A DNA stretch of 64,000 nt from an uncultured Burkholderiales bacterium (GCA_903906635.1 CAIVLE010000088.1:24017-88016); one strand, 5' to 3'. Shown: positions 53,018-63,413, numbered from the stretch's first letter. Notes: generated by a model not told the origin, from the letters alone. Program-made: numbers and translations.

Positions 53018-56000
53018 TCAGTGAATGGCGGATTGCGGGGCAGGTGGCGTCTGTTTGGATGGGGTGCCCAGAGTACGCAGCACATCGCGAATCATTTGGG
53101 CTCTTGCCTTGGGTTCAGGCAACTCTCGTTCAATGCGCAAGCGGTCATTGCCCGCTAGTTTGATGTGTTTGTTTTTTTGCACCAACTCGATGATGCGCAT
53201 GGCATCAAAGGGTGGGTTGGCTTTGAAGCTGATGTGGATGACGCCAGGGGCTGCATCGACTTTTGTGACGCCATAGCTGCTGGCCAAGACGCGCAAGCGG
53301 TGTACATCGATCAGTGTTTGCGCCTGGGTGGGCAGCTTGCCGAATCGATCAACAATTTCCTCCAGTAAGGCATCAATCTGATCTGAGGTTTTGGAGGTGG
53401 CCAATTTTTTGTAAAAAGACAAACGCAGGTGTACATCCCCACAGTAGTCGTCTGGCAGCAGCGCGGGGGCGTGCAGGTTGATGTCTGTGGTCGCGCTCAA
53501 AGGACTTAGGAGGTCGGGCTCCTCGCCGTTCTTGAGGGCGCGAACAGCTTCGTTGAGCATCTCGTTGTAGAGCTGGAAGCCGACTTCGAGCATGTTGCCG
53601 CTTTGGTTTTCCCCTAACACTTCACCCGCGCCACGAATCTCCAAGTCGTGCATGGCGAGGTAAAAACCGGAACCCAGCTCTTCCATTTGTTGGATGGCTT
53701 CCAGGCGCTGCGAGGCTTGTTTGGTCAGCCCTTGTGTGTCGGGCACCATGAGGTAGGCGTAGGCTTGGTGGTGGCTTCGCCCGACACGACCGCGCAATTG
53801 GTGCAGTTGAGCCAAACCAAACTTGTCTGCGCGACTCATGATGATGGTGTTGGCGCTTGGAACGTCAATTCCTGTTTCAATGATGGTGGAGCAGAGCAGC
53901 AAATTGAAACGCTGTGCGACAAAGTCACGCATGACGCGTTCAAGTTCCCGCTCGGGCATTTGTCCGTGTGCGACGGCAATGCGTGCTTCAGGGAGCAGTT
54001 CTTCAAGGCGTGCACGGCGGTTTTCGATGGTGTCGACTTCGTTGTGTAAAAAGTAGCATTGGCCGCCACGCTTGAGTTCACGCAAGACTGCTTCTCGTAT
54101 CACGCCATTGCCCTCGTTGCGAACAAAGGTTTTGATGGCCAGTCGGCGCTGAGGCGCGGTGGCGATGACGCTCAAGTCGCGCAAGCCTTCGAGTGCCATG
54201 CCCAAGGTGCGGGGTATGGGCGTGGCGGTCAGAGTGAGTACATCTACTTCGGCGCGCATGGCTTTCATGGCTTCTTTGTGCCGCACACCAAATCGGTGTT
54301 CTTCATCGATGATCAGCAGACCTAAATTTTTGAACTTGACAGACTCACTCAACAGCTTGTGGGTGCCGACCACAATGTCGACTTGGCCCTCAGCCAAGCC
54401 TTTAGCTGCCGCAGTGATTTCTTTGGCGGAGCGAAATCGGCTCATCTCAGCGATCTTGACTGGCCATTTGCTAAAGCGATCGGTCAGCGTTTGATAATGT
54501 TGTTCGGCCAGCAAGGTGGTTGGCGCCAGCAGGGCGACTTGTTTTCCGCCGGTGACTGCCACAAAGGCAGCACGTAACGCCACTTCTGTTTTGCCAAAGC
54601 CCACATCTCCGCAAACCAAGCGGTCCATGGGGCGTGGGCTGATCATGTCTTGTATGACGGCGTGGATGGCCGCACGTTGGTCCGCAGTTTCGTCAAAGCC
54701 AAAGTCGTTAGCGAACGTTTCGTAGTCTTGGGGTGAGTAGCGGAAAGGGTGGCCTTGGCGCGCAGCACGACGCGCGTAAATGTTGAGCAACTCCGCGGCC
54801 GCATCGCGCACCTGCTCGGCGGCTCGGCGCTTGGCTTTGTCCCACTGTGCTGAGCCGAGTTTGTGCAGGGGTGCTTCGTCAGCGCTGACCCCCGTGTAAC
54901 GGCCGATCAAGTGCAACTGGCTCACAGGCACATAGAGAACCGCTTGGTCGGCGTATTCAAGGTGCAAGAACTCTTGGAGGGCTGGCGTCCCATCGGCATT
55001 CTTTTCTCCCAAGTCCATGTTGACCAGGCCTCGGTAGCGTCCAATGCCATGTGCGTTGTGTACTACAGGGTCGCCAAGGTTGAGCTCTGATAAGTCTTTG
55101 ATGAGTGACTCGACATCGCTCACTTGCTCTTGTTTTTTGCGGCGACGCGTGGTGGTCCCCGCGGAAAACAGCTCGGTCTCAGTGATCAGATCGATGCCAG
55201 CTTCGGTCCAGCTGAAACCCACATTCAGTGGTGCAGTGGCGATGCCAATCTTCTCCTCGCTGGCTTGAAATTCAACCAACGAGTCAAACGATGGTGGGCT
55301 GAACTGAGAGGCCCGCAAAAAGTCTAACAAGCTTTCTCGTCTGCCATCGCTCTCGGCCAATACCAGCAGGCGGTGCGTGCTGTTTTTGGCGTGTTCTTTC
55401 AAGCGCTGCAAAGGTTCCGCCGCTCCCCGCACGACCGTGAGATCGGGCAGCGTTTGAGCAAAAGCATTGTCTTGAATGTCGGTGACTTGAGGTCGCAGAG
55501 AAAACTGCGCGTAAGCGTTGGCGGCCGCGTAAAACTGCTCTGCGGATAAGAACAAACTGTGAGGTGGCAACGCTGGCCGCTCAGGGTCGCCACGCACCAA
55601 GCGGAATCTGTCTTGGGTGTCTTGCCAGAATTGTTGGATCGTCGGCTCCAAGTCACCATGCAGCACCACCGTGGCATGAGAGCCAAGATAGTCAAAGACA
55701 GTGGACGTTTCTTCAAAGAACAATGGCAGGTAGTACTCAATCCCAGCAGTCGCCACACCATTGCCGATGTCTTTGTAGATCCGGCTTTTGGTGGGGTCAC
55801 CTTCTAGCAGTTCACGCCAACGACCTCTGAATTGCGAACGAGCGGCCTCGTCCATTGGAAACTCACGACCTGGCAGCAGGCGCACTTCTGGCACAGGGTA
55901 CAAGCTGCGCTGGCTGTCAGGGTCAAACGTTCTGATCGAGTCGATCTCGTTGTCAAAAAGATCGACCCGGTAAGGCACCAAGGAGCCCATGGGAAAGAGG

Positions 56001-56506
56001 TCAATCAAGCCTCCTCGAACTGCGTATTCGCCTGGACTGACCACTTGAGACACGTGGCTGTAACCGGCAAGTGTCAGCTGAGCTTTGAGTTTGGCTTCAT
56101 CCAGGGATTGATGTACCTTGAAATGAAAGGTGTAGCCGGCTAAAAAGGAAGGCGGGGCCAACCTGTAAAGAGCGGTGGTCGCCGGAATCAGCACCACATC
56201 GGCCTCGCCTTGCGATATTCCCCACAGAGTGGCCAGGCGTTCGCTGATCAGGTCTTGGTGTGGCGAAAAACTGTCGTAAGGCAGAGTTTCCCAATCTGGG
56301 AATAAAACGCAGCGAAGATCTGGCGAAAAAAACGCCATTTCCTCCTGTAGTCGATGCGCATCGCTCGCGTTTGCAGTGACGATGGCGACCCGTTGATGGC
56401 GGTTTTTTTCCCTGACACTGAGCTGCGTCAGCAGCAAAGCGTCCGCAGACCCAACAGGGCGGGGTATGGCAAACCGTTTGCCGGGACTCAATGAGGGCAG
56501 ATGCAT
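53018..56506 (-). CDS. mfd: Transcription-repair coupling factor Mfd
   Basis: DRLVCGDVGFGKTEVALRAAFVAVTGGKQVALLAPTTLLAEQHY; DEEHRFGVRHKE; LHQLRGRVGRSHHQAYAYLM; start at 56506, not 56788. Confidence 0.96.
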   Translation of the reverse strand: MHLPSLSPGKRFAIPRPVGSADALLLTQLSVREKNRHQRVAIVTANASDAHRLQEEMAFFSPDLRCVLFPDWETLPYDSFSPHQDLISERLATLWGISQGEADVVLIPATTALYRLAPPSFLAGYTFHFKVHQSLDEAKLKAQLTLAGYSHVSQVVSPGEYAVRGGLIDLFPMGSLVPYRVDLFDNEIDSIRTFDPDSQRSLYPVPEVRLLPGREFPMDEAARSQFRGRWRELLEGDPTKSRIYKDIGNGVATAGIEYYLPLFFEETSTVFDYLGSHATVVLHGDLEPTIQQFWQDTQDRFRLVRGDPERPALPPHSLFLSAEQFYAAANAYAQFSLRPQVTDIQDNAFAQTLPDLTVVRGAAEPLQRLKEHAKNSTHRLLVLAESDGRRESLLDFLRASQFSPPSFDSLVEFQASEEKIGIATAPLNVGFSWTEAGIDLITETELFSAGTTTRRRKKQEQVSDVESLIKDLSELNLGDPVVHNAHGIGRYRGLVNMDLGEKNADGTPALQEFLHLEYADQAVLYVPVSQLHLIGRYTGVSADEAPLHKLGSAQWDKAKRRAAEQVRDAAAELLNIYARRAARQGHPFRYSPQDYETFANDFGFDETADQRAAIHAVIQDMISPRPMDRLVCGDVGFGKTEVALRAAFVAVTGGKQVALLAPTTLLAEQHYQTLTDRFSKWPVKIAEMSRFRSAKEITAAAKGLAEGQVDIVVGTHKLLSESVKFKNLGLLIIDEEHRFGVRHKEAMKAMRAEVDVLTLTATPIPRTLGMALEGLRDLSVIATAPQRRLAIKTFVRNEGNGVIREAVLRELKRGGQCYFLHNEVDTIENRRARLEELLPEARIAVAHGQMPERELERVMRDFVAQRFNLLLCSTIIETGIDVPSANTIIMSRADKFGLAQLHQLRGRVGRSHHQAYAYLMVPDTQGLTKQASQRLEAIQQMEELGSGFYLAMHDLEIRGAGEVLGENQSGNMLEVGFQLYNEMLNEAVRALKNGEEPDLLSPLSATTDINLHAPALLPDDYCGDVHLRLSFYKKLATSKTSDQIDALLEEIVDRFGKLPTQAQTLIDVHRLRVLASSYGVTKVDAAPGVIHISFKANPPFDAMRIIELVQKNKHIKLAGNDRLRIERELPEPKARAQMIRDVLRTLGTPSKQTPPAPQSAIH

Positions 56507-56521
56507 TGATGCAATTCTAGA

Positions 56522-57274
56522 ATGGAGCCCCGGACCATGATCCGCACCACTTGGCTTATGACTCTCAACCCTTTGTCCGATGACCGCATCTTTGCATTGA
56601 TTCCCTGCGCAGGCAAAGGCAATCGTGCTGGAGCCTCTGTACCCAAGCAGTACCAATTGATTGGCGATGTCCCCTTGGTGGTTCATACGCTGAGGGCATT
56701 CGCAGCAATTCCGAGATTGACCCATGGGGTGCTGGTCGTAGCCCCTGACGATCAGCAGATCCAAGACCTTATGTCTGCTCACCCCCAACCGCTATTTTCC
56801 GTGGCCCATGTCGGGGGTGCTAGTCGAGCCGACAGTGTGCTAGCGGGCTTGTCTGCGCTGGTTGAGCACGGCGCTTGCAGCCGTGATTGGGTGATGGTGC
56901 ATGACGCAGCACGTTGTTTGGTAACCCCAACGCAAATTAATCTTTTGATCGATGCATGCCAAGCTGATGGCGTGGGCGGCTTACTGGCTTTCCCCGTCCC
57001 TGACACCTTAAAGCAAGAAACCGCAGGACGTGCGAGCGCCACCATCAATCGAGAAAGTAAGTGGCTTGCCCAAACCCCCCAAATGTTTCGTTTGGGCGCG
57101 CTGACGGAGGCCTTGAGCAATGGTCATGAATCGGTGACCGACGAGGCCAGTGCCATGGAAGCCATGGGCTTTGCACCGTTATTGGTTGCAGGCAGTTCGC
57201 ATAATTTCAAGGTCACCTACCCTGAAGATTTTGTTTTGGCTCAGGCAGTTCTTAAGCTGCGAGCAGAAAGTTAA
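56522..57274 (+). CDS. ispD: 2-C-methyl-D-erythritol 4-phosphate cytidylyltransferase
   Basis: FALIPCAGKGNRAGASVPKQYQLIGDVPLVVHTLRAF; VMVHDAARCLVT; start could be 56558. Confidence 0.94.
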   Translation: MEPRTMIRTTWLMTLNPLSDDRIFALIPCAGKGNRAGASVPKQYQLIGDVPLVVHTLRAFAAIPRLTHGVLVVAPDDQQIQDLMSAHPQPLFSVAHVGGASRADSVLAGLSALVEHGACSRDWVMVHDAARCLVTPTQINLLIDACQADGVGGLLAFPVPDTLKQETAGRASATINRESKWLAQTPQMFRLGALTEALSNGHESVTDEASAMEAMGFAPLLVAGSSHNFKVTYPEDFVLAQAVLKLRAES

Positions 57275-57278
57275 GAAG

Positions 57279-57767
57279 ATGACTAGACCTCAGTTTCGTA
57301 TTGGCGAGGGATGGGATGTGCATGCCTTGGTCAAGGACCGTCCACTGCTATTGGGCGGTGTGCGAATAGAGCATACCCATGGTTTGTTGGGACACTCGGA
57401 CGCGGATGTGTTGTTGCATGCAATCACCGACTCTTTGCTTGGCGCAGCAGCTTTGGGGGATATTGGAAGACATTTCCCCGACACAAGTGACGAGTTCAAG
57501 GGGGCAGATTCGTGGGTGCTACTTCAACGTACGGGACATCTTTTATCAGACCTAGGTTGGCGCATTGGCAACATCGATTGCACCGTGATTGCTCAAGCGC
57601 CCAAGTTGTCAGCCTATATTCCGCTCATGTGCACAAGTATTTCAAAGGCTTTGGAAATAGAAGCAGGTCAAGTCAATGTAAAGGCCAAGACAGCTGAAAA
57701 AATGGGTCACGTCGGTCATGGCCAAAGCATGGAGGCACGGGCCGTCGCTTTGATTTACTCAGCATGA
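57279..57767 (+). CDS. ispF: 2-C-methyl-D-erythritol 2,4-cyclodiphosphate synthase
   Basis: FRIGEGWDVHALVKDRPLLLGGVRIEHTHGLLGHSDADVLLHAITDSLLGAAALGDIGRHFPD. Confidence 0.96.
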   Translation: MTRPQFRIGEGWDVHALVKDRPLLLGGVRIEHTHGLLGHSDADVLLHAITDSLLGAAALGDIGRHFPDTSDEFKGADSWVLLQRTGHLLSDLGWRIGNIDCTVIAQAPKLSAYIPLMCTSISKALEIEAGQVNVKAKTAEKMGHVGHGQSMEARAVALIYSA

Positions 57768-58156
57768 GTTGGTGATTTAGACAAAGCTAAAAATGCATCC
57801 ACGATTTCTCGAACTATTCGACGGTGGTCCACAGTCAGAGAAACGTAATTGACCATGAGTTGCTTATCGACCAATGAAAAATTTTCTTCTTGGTCGGTGA
57901 ATAAGCCCGCTTTGACGGGGGGCGTGCCAAAAAGTAAACCTTCCGGAGAGATCTTCAACCAATTGCACAGAACGAACAATTTGTCTTGTTTGGGAATAGA
58001 GACTCCCATCAGCCAATTTCTAGCAGCATGCGATGAGATCCCATCACCCCAATATCGCAGGTTGAACTGTGTAGCCACAACAGTGGCAGATCTTTCAACA
58101 CCTGCGTCTTTGAGTGCCTGATGTAGACGCTTTGCAAACTGATCATTGACTGCCAT
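57755..58156 (-). CDS. Phage-repressor-like helix-turn-helix transcriptional regulator
   Basis: FAKRLHQALKDAGVERSATVVATQFNLRYWGDGISSHAARNWLMGVSIPKQDKLFVLCNWLKISPEGLLFG. Confidence 0.75.
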   Translation of the reverse strand: MAVNDQFAKRLHQALKDAGVERSATVVATQFNLRYWGDGISSHAARNWLMGVSIPKQDKLFVLCNWLKISPEGLLFGTPPVKAGLFTDQEENFSLVDKQLMVNYVSLTVDHRRIVREIVDAFLALSKSPTHAE

Positions 58157-58165
58157 ATGCCTTAC

Positions 58166-58199
58166 TCAAATAGAGTTAACTCAATTTGAATAAATTATA
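58166..58199 (-). promoter_or_regulatory. Putative autoregulatory operator/promoter of the HTH regulator
   Basis: Dyad TCAAATaGAGTTAACTCaATTTGA (58166-58189) plus TATAAT on the minus strand (58199-58194), just upstream of ATG 58156. Confidence 0.55.
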
Positions 58200-58253
58200 A
58201 GCAGTAAAAATCCTTTAAATAATACCAATATATTATTATTTTTGGGATTAAGG

Positions 58254-59036
58254 TTACTGTGCTGTCCACCCGCCGTCCATATTCCACGCCACACCACGCA
58301 CATTGTTGCCGGCATCTGAGCATAGAAAGACCGCCAATTCACCCAGTTCATGAGGTGTCGTGAAGGCCATGGAGGGTTCCTTTTCGCCCAGCAGCAGTTT
58401 GGTCGCCTCCTCGTTGGAGAGTTGCAGTTCTTGTGCTTTTGCATCAACTTGCTTTTGCACCAAAGGTGTTAGCACCCACCCAGGACAAATGGCGTTGCAG
58501 GTCACGCCTGAAGTAGCGTTCTCCAGTGCAATGACTTTTGTCAGACCCACAATGCCATGCTTGGCAGCAACATAAGCAGACTTTTGAGCCGAACCAACCA
58601 AGCCATGCACCGATGCAATGTTGATGATGCGTCCCCAGTTTTTTTGTTTCATGTGTGGCAAGGCCAAGCGCGAGGTATGAAAGGCGCTGCTGAGATTGAT
58701 GGCGATGATGGCATCCCAGCGGTCAATAGGAAAGTCTTCTAGGGATGCTACGTACTGAATCCCCGCGTTGTTGATCAATATATCTACACCAGCGCATGTA
58801 TCTGTTGCAAATTGCATCATGGCTTCGATCTCAGCGACTTTGCTCATGTCCGCCCCGTGGAAGTGGACTTGAACTCCATAGGCTTCTAGCTCGGTCTTGG
58901 CTGGTTGGTAGTCACCAAATCCATTCAAGATGATGTTGGCGCCTTGACTTGCCAAGCTTTTGGCAATCCCCAGCCCGATGCCGCTGGTAGAACCTGTGAC
59001 CAATGCTGTTTTACCTGCGAGAGTGCGTTGCGACAT
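58254..59036 (-). CDS. bdhA: 3-hydroxybutyrate dehydrogenase (SDR)
   Basis: KTALVTGSTSGIGLGIAKSLASQGANIILNGFG; GSAQKSAYVAAKHGIVGLTKVIALE; NVRGVAWNMDGGWTAQ. Confidence 0.92.
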   Translation of the reverse strand: MSQRTLAGKTALVTGSTSGIGLGIAKSLASQGANIILNGFGDYQPAKTELEAYGVQVHFHGADMSKVAEIEAMMQFATDTCAGVDILINNAGIQYVASLEDFPIDRWDAIIAINLSSAFHTSRLALPHMKQKNWGRIINIASVHGLVGSAQKSAYVAAKHGIVGLTKVIALENATSGVTCNAICPGWVLTPLVQKQVDAKAQELQLSNEEATKLLLGEKEPSMAFTTPHELGELAVFLCSDAGNNVRGVAWNMDGGWTAQ

Positions 59037-59124
59037 GAGAGATCTCCATATGAATTACGATGGGAATTAACCGACATTATGGAGTTTTCTGTCGTCATTT
59101 CTCCGAATCCATTGCCCGCCGCTT

Positions 59125-61341
59125 ATGAAACACGCCTCAGACACCTCATCACGCCCAATGATGTTGGACTCGACATTGCAGGACTTACCTGATCAACCCG
59201 ATGCTTTGGCGCGAGCGCGTGCATTTGTCGTGCCATTGTTCATCGGTGCATCGTTGGATACAGGGGAGGATGTATTGGAGCATGCAGATGCTGTTGCATC
59301 CATTCTCAGTCACATCGGTGGCTCCCAAGCAATGCAGGCTGCCTGCTATTTGGTCTACGCCACAGAGTTTCTCAACAAGCCGCAAGAAGTCATTGCCAAA
59401 GCTTTTGGCACCAGTTATGCAGAGCTGGCGATGGAGACGGTGAATTTGATTCGTGTTCAAAGGCAAGCGCGTACTGTTGCATCCGATCGACCTTTTGCGC
59501 AAATGCAAACTGAAAACGTACGAAAAATGCTTCTGGCATTTTCACGTGACTTGCGCGTTGTCTTGTTGCGATTGGCATCCCGCTTACAAACACTTCGCTA
59601 TCACGCGGCCAGCAAAAAATCTTTGCCTGTGGGCTTAGCTCATGAGTCTTTGCATGTATTCGCGCCACTTGCCAATCGGCTTGGTATTTGGCAAATCAAA
59701 TGGGAAATTGAAGATTTATCGCTGAGGTTTCTTGAGCCTGAGACTTACCGCGAAGTCGCTGGGTGGTTGGATGAAAAGCGTATCGAGCGTGAAAAGTACA
59801 TGGTTGAGTTGCAGAACCAACTCGAGCGCGCTTTGAAAGAGCAGGGCATTGAGGCAAATGTTCAAGGTAGACCAAAGCACATCTACAGCATTGTCAAAAA
59901 AATGCGAGGTAAATCTTTGGGTTTTGATCGGGTATTTGATGTGCGCGCTTTGCGAGTCATTGTTGACTCAGTGCCCGATTGCTATGCTGTTTTGAGTTGG
60001 GTTCATACGCACTTCAACCCCATCGTTGAAGAGTTTGATGACTACATTGCGCGACCTAAGTCAAATGGATACCAGTCCTTGCACACGGTTGTTCGAGATG
60101 AAAAATCTCGACCAATCGAAGTCCAAATTAGAACCCGTGCGATGCACGAGCACGCAGAGCAAGGGGTCGCAGCACATTGGGCTTACAAAGAGGCGGGCAC
60201 GAAAGGTTATGCCGGTGTATCAGCCTCTGGGGCTTACGACGCCAAAATAGCCGTGCTTCGTCAGTTGTTGGCATGGGAGCGAGATTTGGTCTCTGCTTCG
60301 CAGCAGTCTACTCAGGCAAACGTGACGACCAAGACAGACGCTTTGAGCGATCGTATTTATGTCTTGACTCCAGAGGCTTCGGTCGTTGACTTGCCACAAG
60401 GTGCGACGCCGATTGACTTTGCGTATGCCCTGCACACCAATTTGGGACACCGCTGCCGTGGTGCTCGGGTGGACGGCGTCATGGTGCCGCTGCATACTGT
60501 TTTGAAAAACGGTCAGACAGTGGAGGTCACCGCAGTCAAAGAGGGCGGCCCCTCACGTGATTGGTTGAACACAGAGCTGGGATTTCTTGCCAGCCCCAGG
60601 GCAAGGGCTAAGGTGCGCGCATGGTTCAATGCGCAAGCGATGCAAGAAACTGCTGCCAAAGGCCGTGAAGCAGTTGAAAAGCTACTTCAGCGGGAAGGTA
60701 AAACAGCCATCAAATTAGACGACCTGGCTTTTCAGTTGGGTTTTAAGTCTGCAGAGGCTTTGTTTGAGGTGGTTGGCAAGGACGAGTTCTCTTTACGCAA
60801 TATTGAAACACTGCTCAAGCCGCCGCAGCCCCCGGTTTCTGTGGATGACCATGTGCTCTTGAAAAAAGCACGACATGCCGAACAAGCTTCCAAAGGCGGC
60901 GTATTGGTTGTCGGCATTGATTCTTTACTGACGCAATTGGCCAAGTGCTGCAAACCTGCTCCTCCTGACGCCATCAGAGGGTTTGTGACGCGTGGCAAGG
61001 GGGTCAGCATTCATCGGGCTGATTGCAGCAACTTTCACCAAATGGCACTTCGTAATGCTGAACGCGTGATTGATGTGGATTGGGGAAAGTCCAAGAAATC
61101 GCAAGAACAGGTCTACCCAGTGGATGTCTACATTGAGGCCTTTGACCGCCAAGGATTGCTGCGCGATATTTCCGAAGTTTTTTCGAAGGAAAAAATGAAC
61201 GTGATCGGTGTGCAGACACAATCCATCAAAGAGTTGGCTTTGATGACTTTCACGGTCGAGGTGAGCGATTCTGGTCGTTTGCAAAAAGTTTTGACTGCTT
61301 TGCGCGAAGTTTCTGGCGTCAAGTCCGCACGACGACGTTGA
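59125..61341 (+). CDS. relA: RelA-type (p)ppGpp synthetase with degenerate HD hydrolase domain
   Basis: RelA/SpoT synthetase (RPKHIYSIVKKM...FDRVFDVRALRVIVD...PKSNGYQSLHTVV), TGS (DRIYVLTPEASVVDLPQGATPIDFAYALHTNLGHRC), ACT; HD pocket motif absent. Confidence 0.92.
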   Translation: MKHASDTSSRPMMLDSTLQDLPDQPDALARARAFVVPLFIGASLDTGEDVLEHADAVASILSHIGGSQAMQAACYLVYATEFLNKPQEVIAKAFGTSYAELAMETVNLIRVQRQARTVASDRPFAQMQTENVRKMLLAFSRDLRVVLLRLASRLQTLRYHAASKKSLPVGLAHESLHVFAPLANRLGIWQIKWEIEDLSLRFLEPETYREVAGWLDEKRIEREKYMVELQNQLERALKEQGIEANVQGRPKHIYSIVKKMRGKSLGFDRVFDVRALRVIVDSVPDCYAVLSWVHTHFNPIVEEFDDYIARPKSNGYQSLHTVVRDEKSRPIEVQIRTRAMHEHAEQGVAAHWAYKEAGTKGYAGVSASGAYDAKIAVLRQLLAWERDLVSASQQSTQANVTTKTDALSDRIYVLTPEASVVDLPQGATPIDFAYALHTNLGHRCRGARVDGVMVPLHTVLKNGQTVEVTAVKEGGPSRDWLNTELGFLASPRARAKVRAWFNAQAMQETAAKGREAVEKLLQREGKTAIKLDDLAFQLGFKSAEALFEVVGKDEFSLRNIETLLKPPQPPVSVDDHVLLKKARHAEQASKGGVLVVGIDSLLTQLAKCCKPAPPDAIRGFVTRGKGVSIHRADCSNFHQMALRNAERVIDVDWGKSKKSQEQVYPVDVYIEAFDRQGLLRDISEVFSKEKMNVIGVQTQSIKELALMTFTVEVSDSGRLQKVLTALREVSGVKSARRR

Positions 61342-61370
61342 GTCTGTTACAATTTGCGCTTCGGACAATT

Positions 61371-61447
61371 AGGCGCGTAGCTCAGCTGGTTAGAGCACCA
61401 CCTTGACATGGTGGGGGTCGTTGGTTCGAGTCCAATCGCGCCTACCA
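61371..61447 (+). tRNA. tRNA-Val (anticodon GAC)
   Basis: Cloverleaf: acceptor AGGCGCG/CGCGCCT, anticodon stem CCACC-TTGACAT-GGTGG, TTCGAGT T-loop, encoded CCA. Confidence 0.95.
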
Positions 61448-61461
61448 ATTGTTCCCCGTCC

Positions 61462-61498
61462 AGCCCGGCACTGTCCAAGCAGTGACGGGCTTTTGTTT
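61462..61498 (+). terminator. Intrinsic terminator downstream of tRNA-Val
   Basis: AGCCCGgCACTG-N6-CAGTGaCGGGCT followed by TTTTGTTT. Confidence 0.8.
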
Positions 61499-61515
61499 AC
61501 AGCGGGAGCTGACTG

Positions 61516-62034
61516 ATGAGCAGCAAGAAACACATGTCCCCTGACGAAGTCGATCGACGCATCATCAAAAAATACCCCAACCGTCGCCTCTACGACACCC
61601 ACTTGTCTAGTTACATCTCCCTGAGCGATATCAAACGCTTGGTCATGGATCACCTGCTTTTTGTGGTGGTGGATGCAAAAACAGGGGACGACCTGACCCG
61701 CAGCATCTTGTTGCAAATCATTTTGGAAGAAGAGAATGATGGGGCGCCTATTTTGACCGAGCGAATGTTGGCCAACATCATTCGTTTCTATGGGCATGCC
61801 ATGCAGGGTTTCATGGGTTCATATTTGGAAAAAAATGTACAAACGTTCATGGATTTCCAAAGCCAGTTGACCAGAACCACCCAAGACCAAGCCCCGTTGA
61901 ACCTGATGCAGGGAATGGTGGGAAGATACGTGGACCAATCGACGCAAGCGTTGACAGAAATGCAAGTTCAAATGCAAGAGCAATTTAAAAAGCAAACTGA
62001 CCAGATGATGGATGTGATGAGGCTGAAACGCTGA
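61516..62034 (+). CDS. phaR: Polyhydroxyalkanoate synthesis repressor PhaR
   Basis: [59 protein letters not shown]. Confidence 0.95.
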   Translation: MSSKKHMSPDEVDRRIIKKYPNRRLYDTHLSSYISLSDIKRLVMDHLLFVVVDAKTGDDLTRSILLQIILEEENDGAPILTERMLANIIRFYGHAMQGFMGSYLEKNVQTFMDFQSQLTRTTQDQAPLNLMQGMVGRYVDQSTQALTEMQVQMQEQFKKQTDQMMDVMRLKR

Positions 62035-63413
62035 TGAGTGATGTGATGACACCCAAAGTGGGGTTTGTTAGCCTGGGCTGTCCCAAGGCCTTGACCGACT
62101 CTGAATTAATTCTGACCCAACTCAGCGCAGAGGGATATCAAACTTCCAAAACCTTTGCCGGTGCGGATTTGGTGATTGTCAACACCTGTGGATTCATTGA
62201 TGATGCCGTCAAGGAGAGTCTTGACACGATTGGCGAGGCTTTGGCCGAGAACGGAAAAGTCATCGTCACAGGTTGTTTGGGCGCAAGAAGCGGTGAGGGG
62301 GGCGCCAATTTAGTCCAACAAATCCATCCCAGGGTTTTGGCCGTCACCGGACCCCATGCGACACAAGAGGTGATGGATGCTGTCCATGCGCACCTACCCA
62401 AGCCCCACGACCCTTTTTTAGACTTGGTGCCACATGCTTTTGGTGAAGCGGGTGTCAAGCTCACGCCAAAGCACTACGCCTATTTGAAAATCAGTGAAGG
62501 TTGCAATCACCGCTGTACGTTTTGCATCATTCCGTCCATGCGAGGCGATTTGGTCAGCCGCCCCATTGGAGACATCCTCAAAGAGGCGCGCGCTTTGTTT
62601 GAGGGCGGTGTTAAGGAGTTATTGGTCATCAGCCAAGACACCTCAGCGTATGGCGTAGATGTGAAATACCGAACCGGTTTTTGGGACGGACAACCGATCA
62701 AAACTCGCACATTGGAGCTCGCGCAAGCTTTGGCCCAGTTGGCACAAGGTTACGGTGCTTGGATCCGACTTCATTATGTTTATCCATATCCCAGTGTGGA
62801 TGACATCATTCCTTTGATGGCCACTGGTCATGTCTTGCCTTATTTGGATGTGCCCTTTCAGCACAGTCATCCCGACGTGCTCAAGCGCATGAAAAGACCT
62901 GCGAGCGGAGAAAAGAATCTCGAACGTATTGCTCGCTGGCGGGAGTTGTGTCCACAGATTGTGATTCGAAGCACTTTCATCGCCGGTTTTCCTGGCGAAA
63001 CCGAATCAGAGTTTGAGCATTTGTTGGCATTTGTGCAAGAAGCACAGATCGATCGCGCAGGTTGTTTTGCCTATAGCCCGGTTGATGGTGCAACGGCCAA
63101 TGAGTTGCCTGGCATGTTGCCTCAATCGGTCCGCGAAGAGCGGCAAGCCCGTTTCATGGCGGTGGCGGAAGAGGTATCCATTCAAAAACTCAAACAACGC
63201 ATTGGTTCCACTCTTCAGGTCTTGGTTGACCAAGCGCCTGGCAACGGTCGCAAGGGGGGGGTAGGGCGCAGTTACGCTGATGCTCCCGAAATAGATGGTG
63301 TGGTGAAGTTGTTGCCGTCTGAAAAAATCAGCAAAGTGCTCAAGGTGGGCGAGTTCACGCGTGCTCGTGTGGTCGCTACAGAAGGCCATGACCTTGTTGC
63401 CTTGCCTATTTAA
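62034..63413 (+). CDS. rimO: Ribosomal protein S12 methylthiotransferase RimO
   Basis: [22 protein letters not shown]; radical [40 protein letters not shown]. Confidence 0.96.
   Translation: MSDVMTPKVGFVSLGCPKALTDSELILTQLSAEGYQTSKTFAGADLVIVNTCGFIDDAVKESLDTIGEALAENGKVIVTGCLGARSGEGGANLVQQIHPRVLAVTGPHATQEVMDAVHAHLPKPHDPFLDLVPHAFGEAGVKLTPKHYAYLKISEGCNHRCTFCIIPSMRGDLVSRPIGDILKEARALFEGGVKELLVISQDTSAYGVDVKYRTGFWDGQPIKTRTLELAQALAQLAQGYGAWIRLHYVYPYPSVDDIIPLMATGHVLPYLDVPFQHSHPDVLKRMKRPASGEKNLERIARWRELCPQIVIRSTFIAGFPGETESEFEHLLAFVQEAQIDRAGCFAYSPVDGATANELPGMLPQSVREERQARFMAVAEEVSIQKLKQRIGSTLQVLVDQAPGNGRKGGVGRSYADAPEIDGVVKLLPSEKISKVLKVGEFTRARVVATEGHDLVALPI

Noticed and set aside
57755-58156. Possible prophage remnant around the HTH regulator
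   Set aside because: No integrase, structural genes or att repeats nearby; only a single regulator, so reported as a regulator only.
61390-61797. Minus-strand ORF of 135 aa (…RRDWTRTNDPHHVKVVL)
   Set aside because: Its C-terminal part is the antisense translation of tRNA-Val and the rest is antisense to phaR; a well-known type of spurious ORF.
63254-63261. G8 tract near the 3' end of rimO as a phase-variation site
   Set aside because: Located in an essential-type housekeeping gene's C-terminal part with an intact frame; likely chance in GC-rich sequence.
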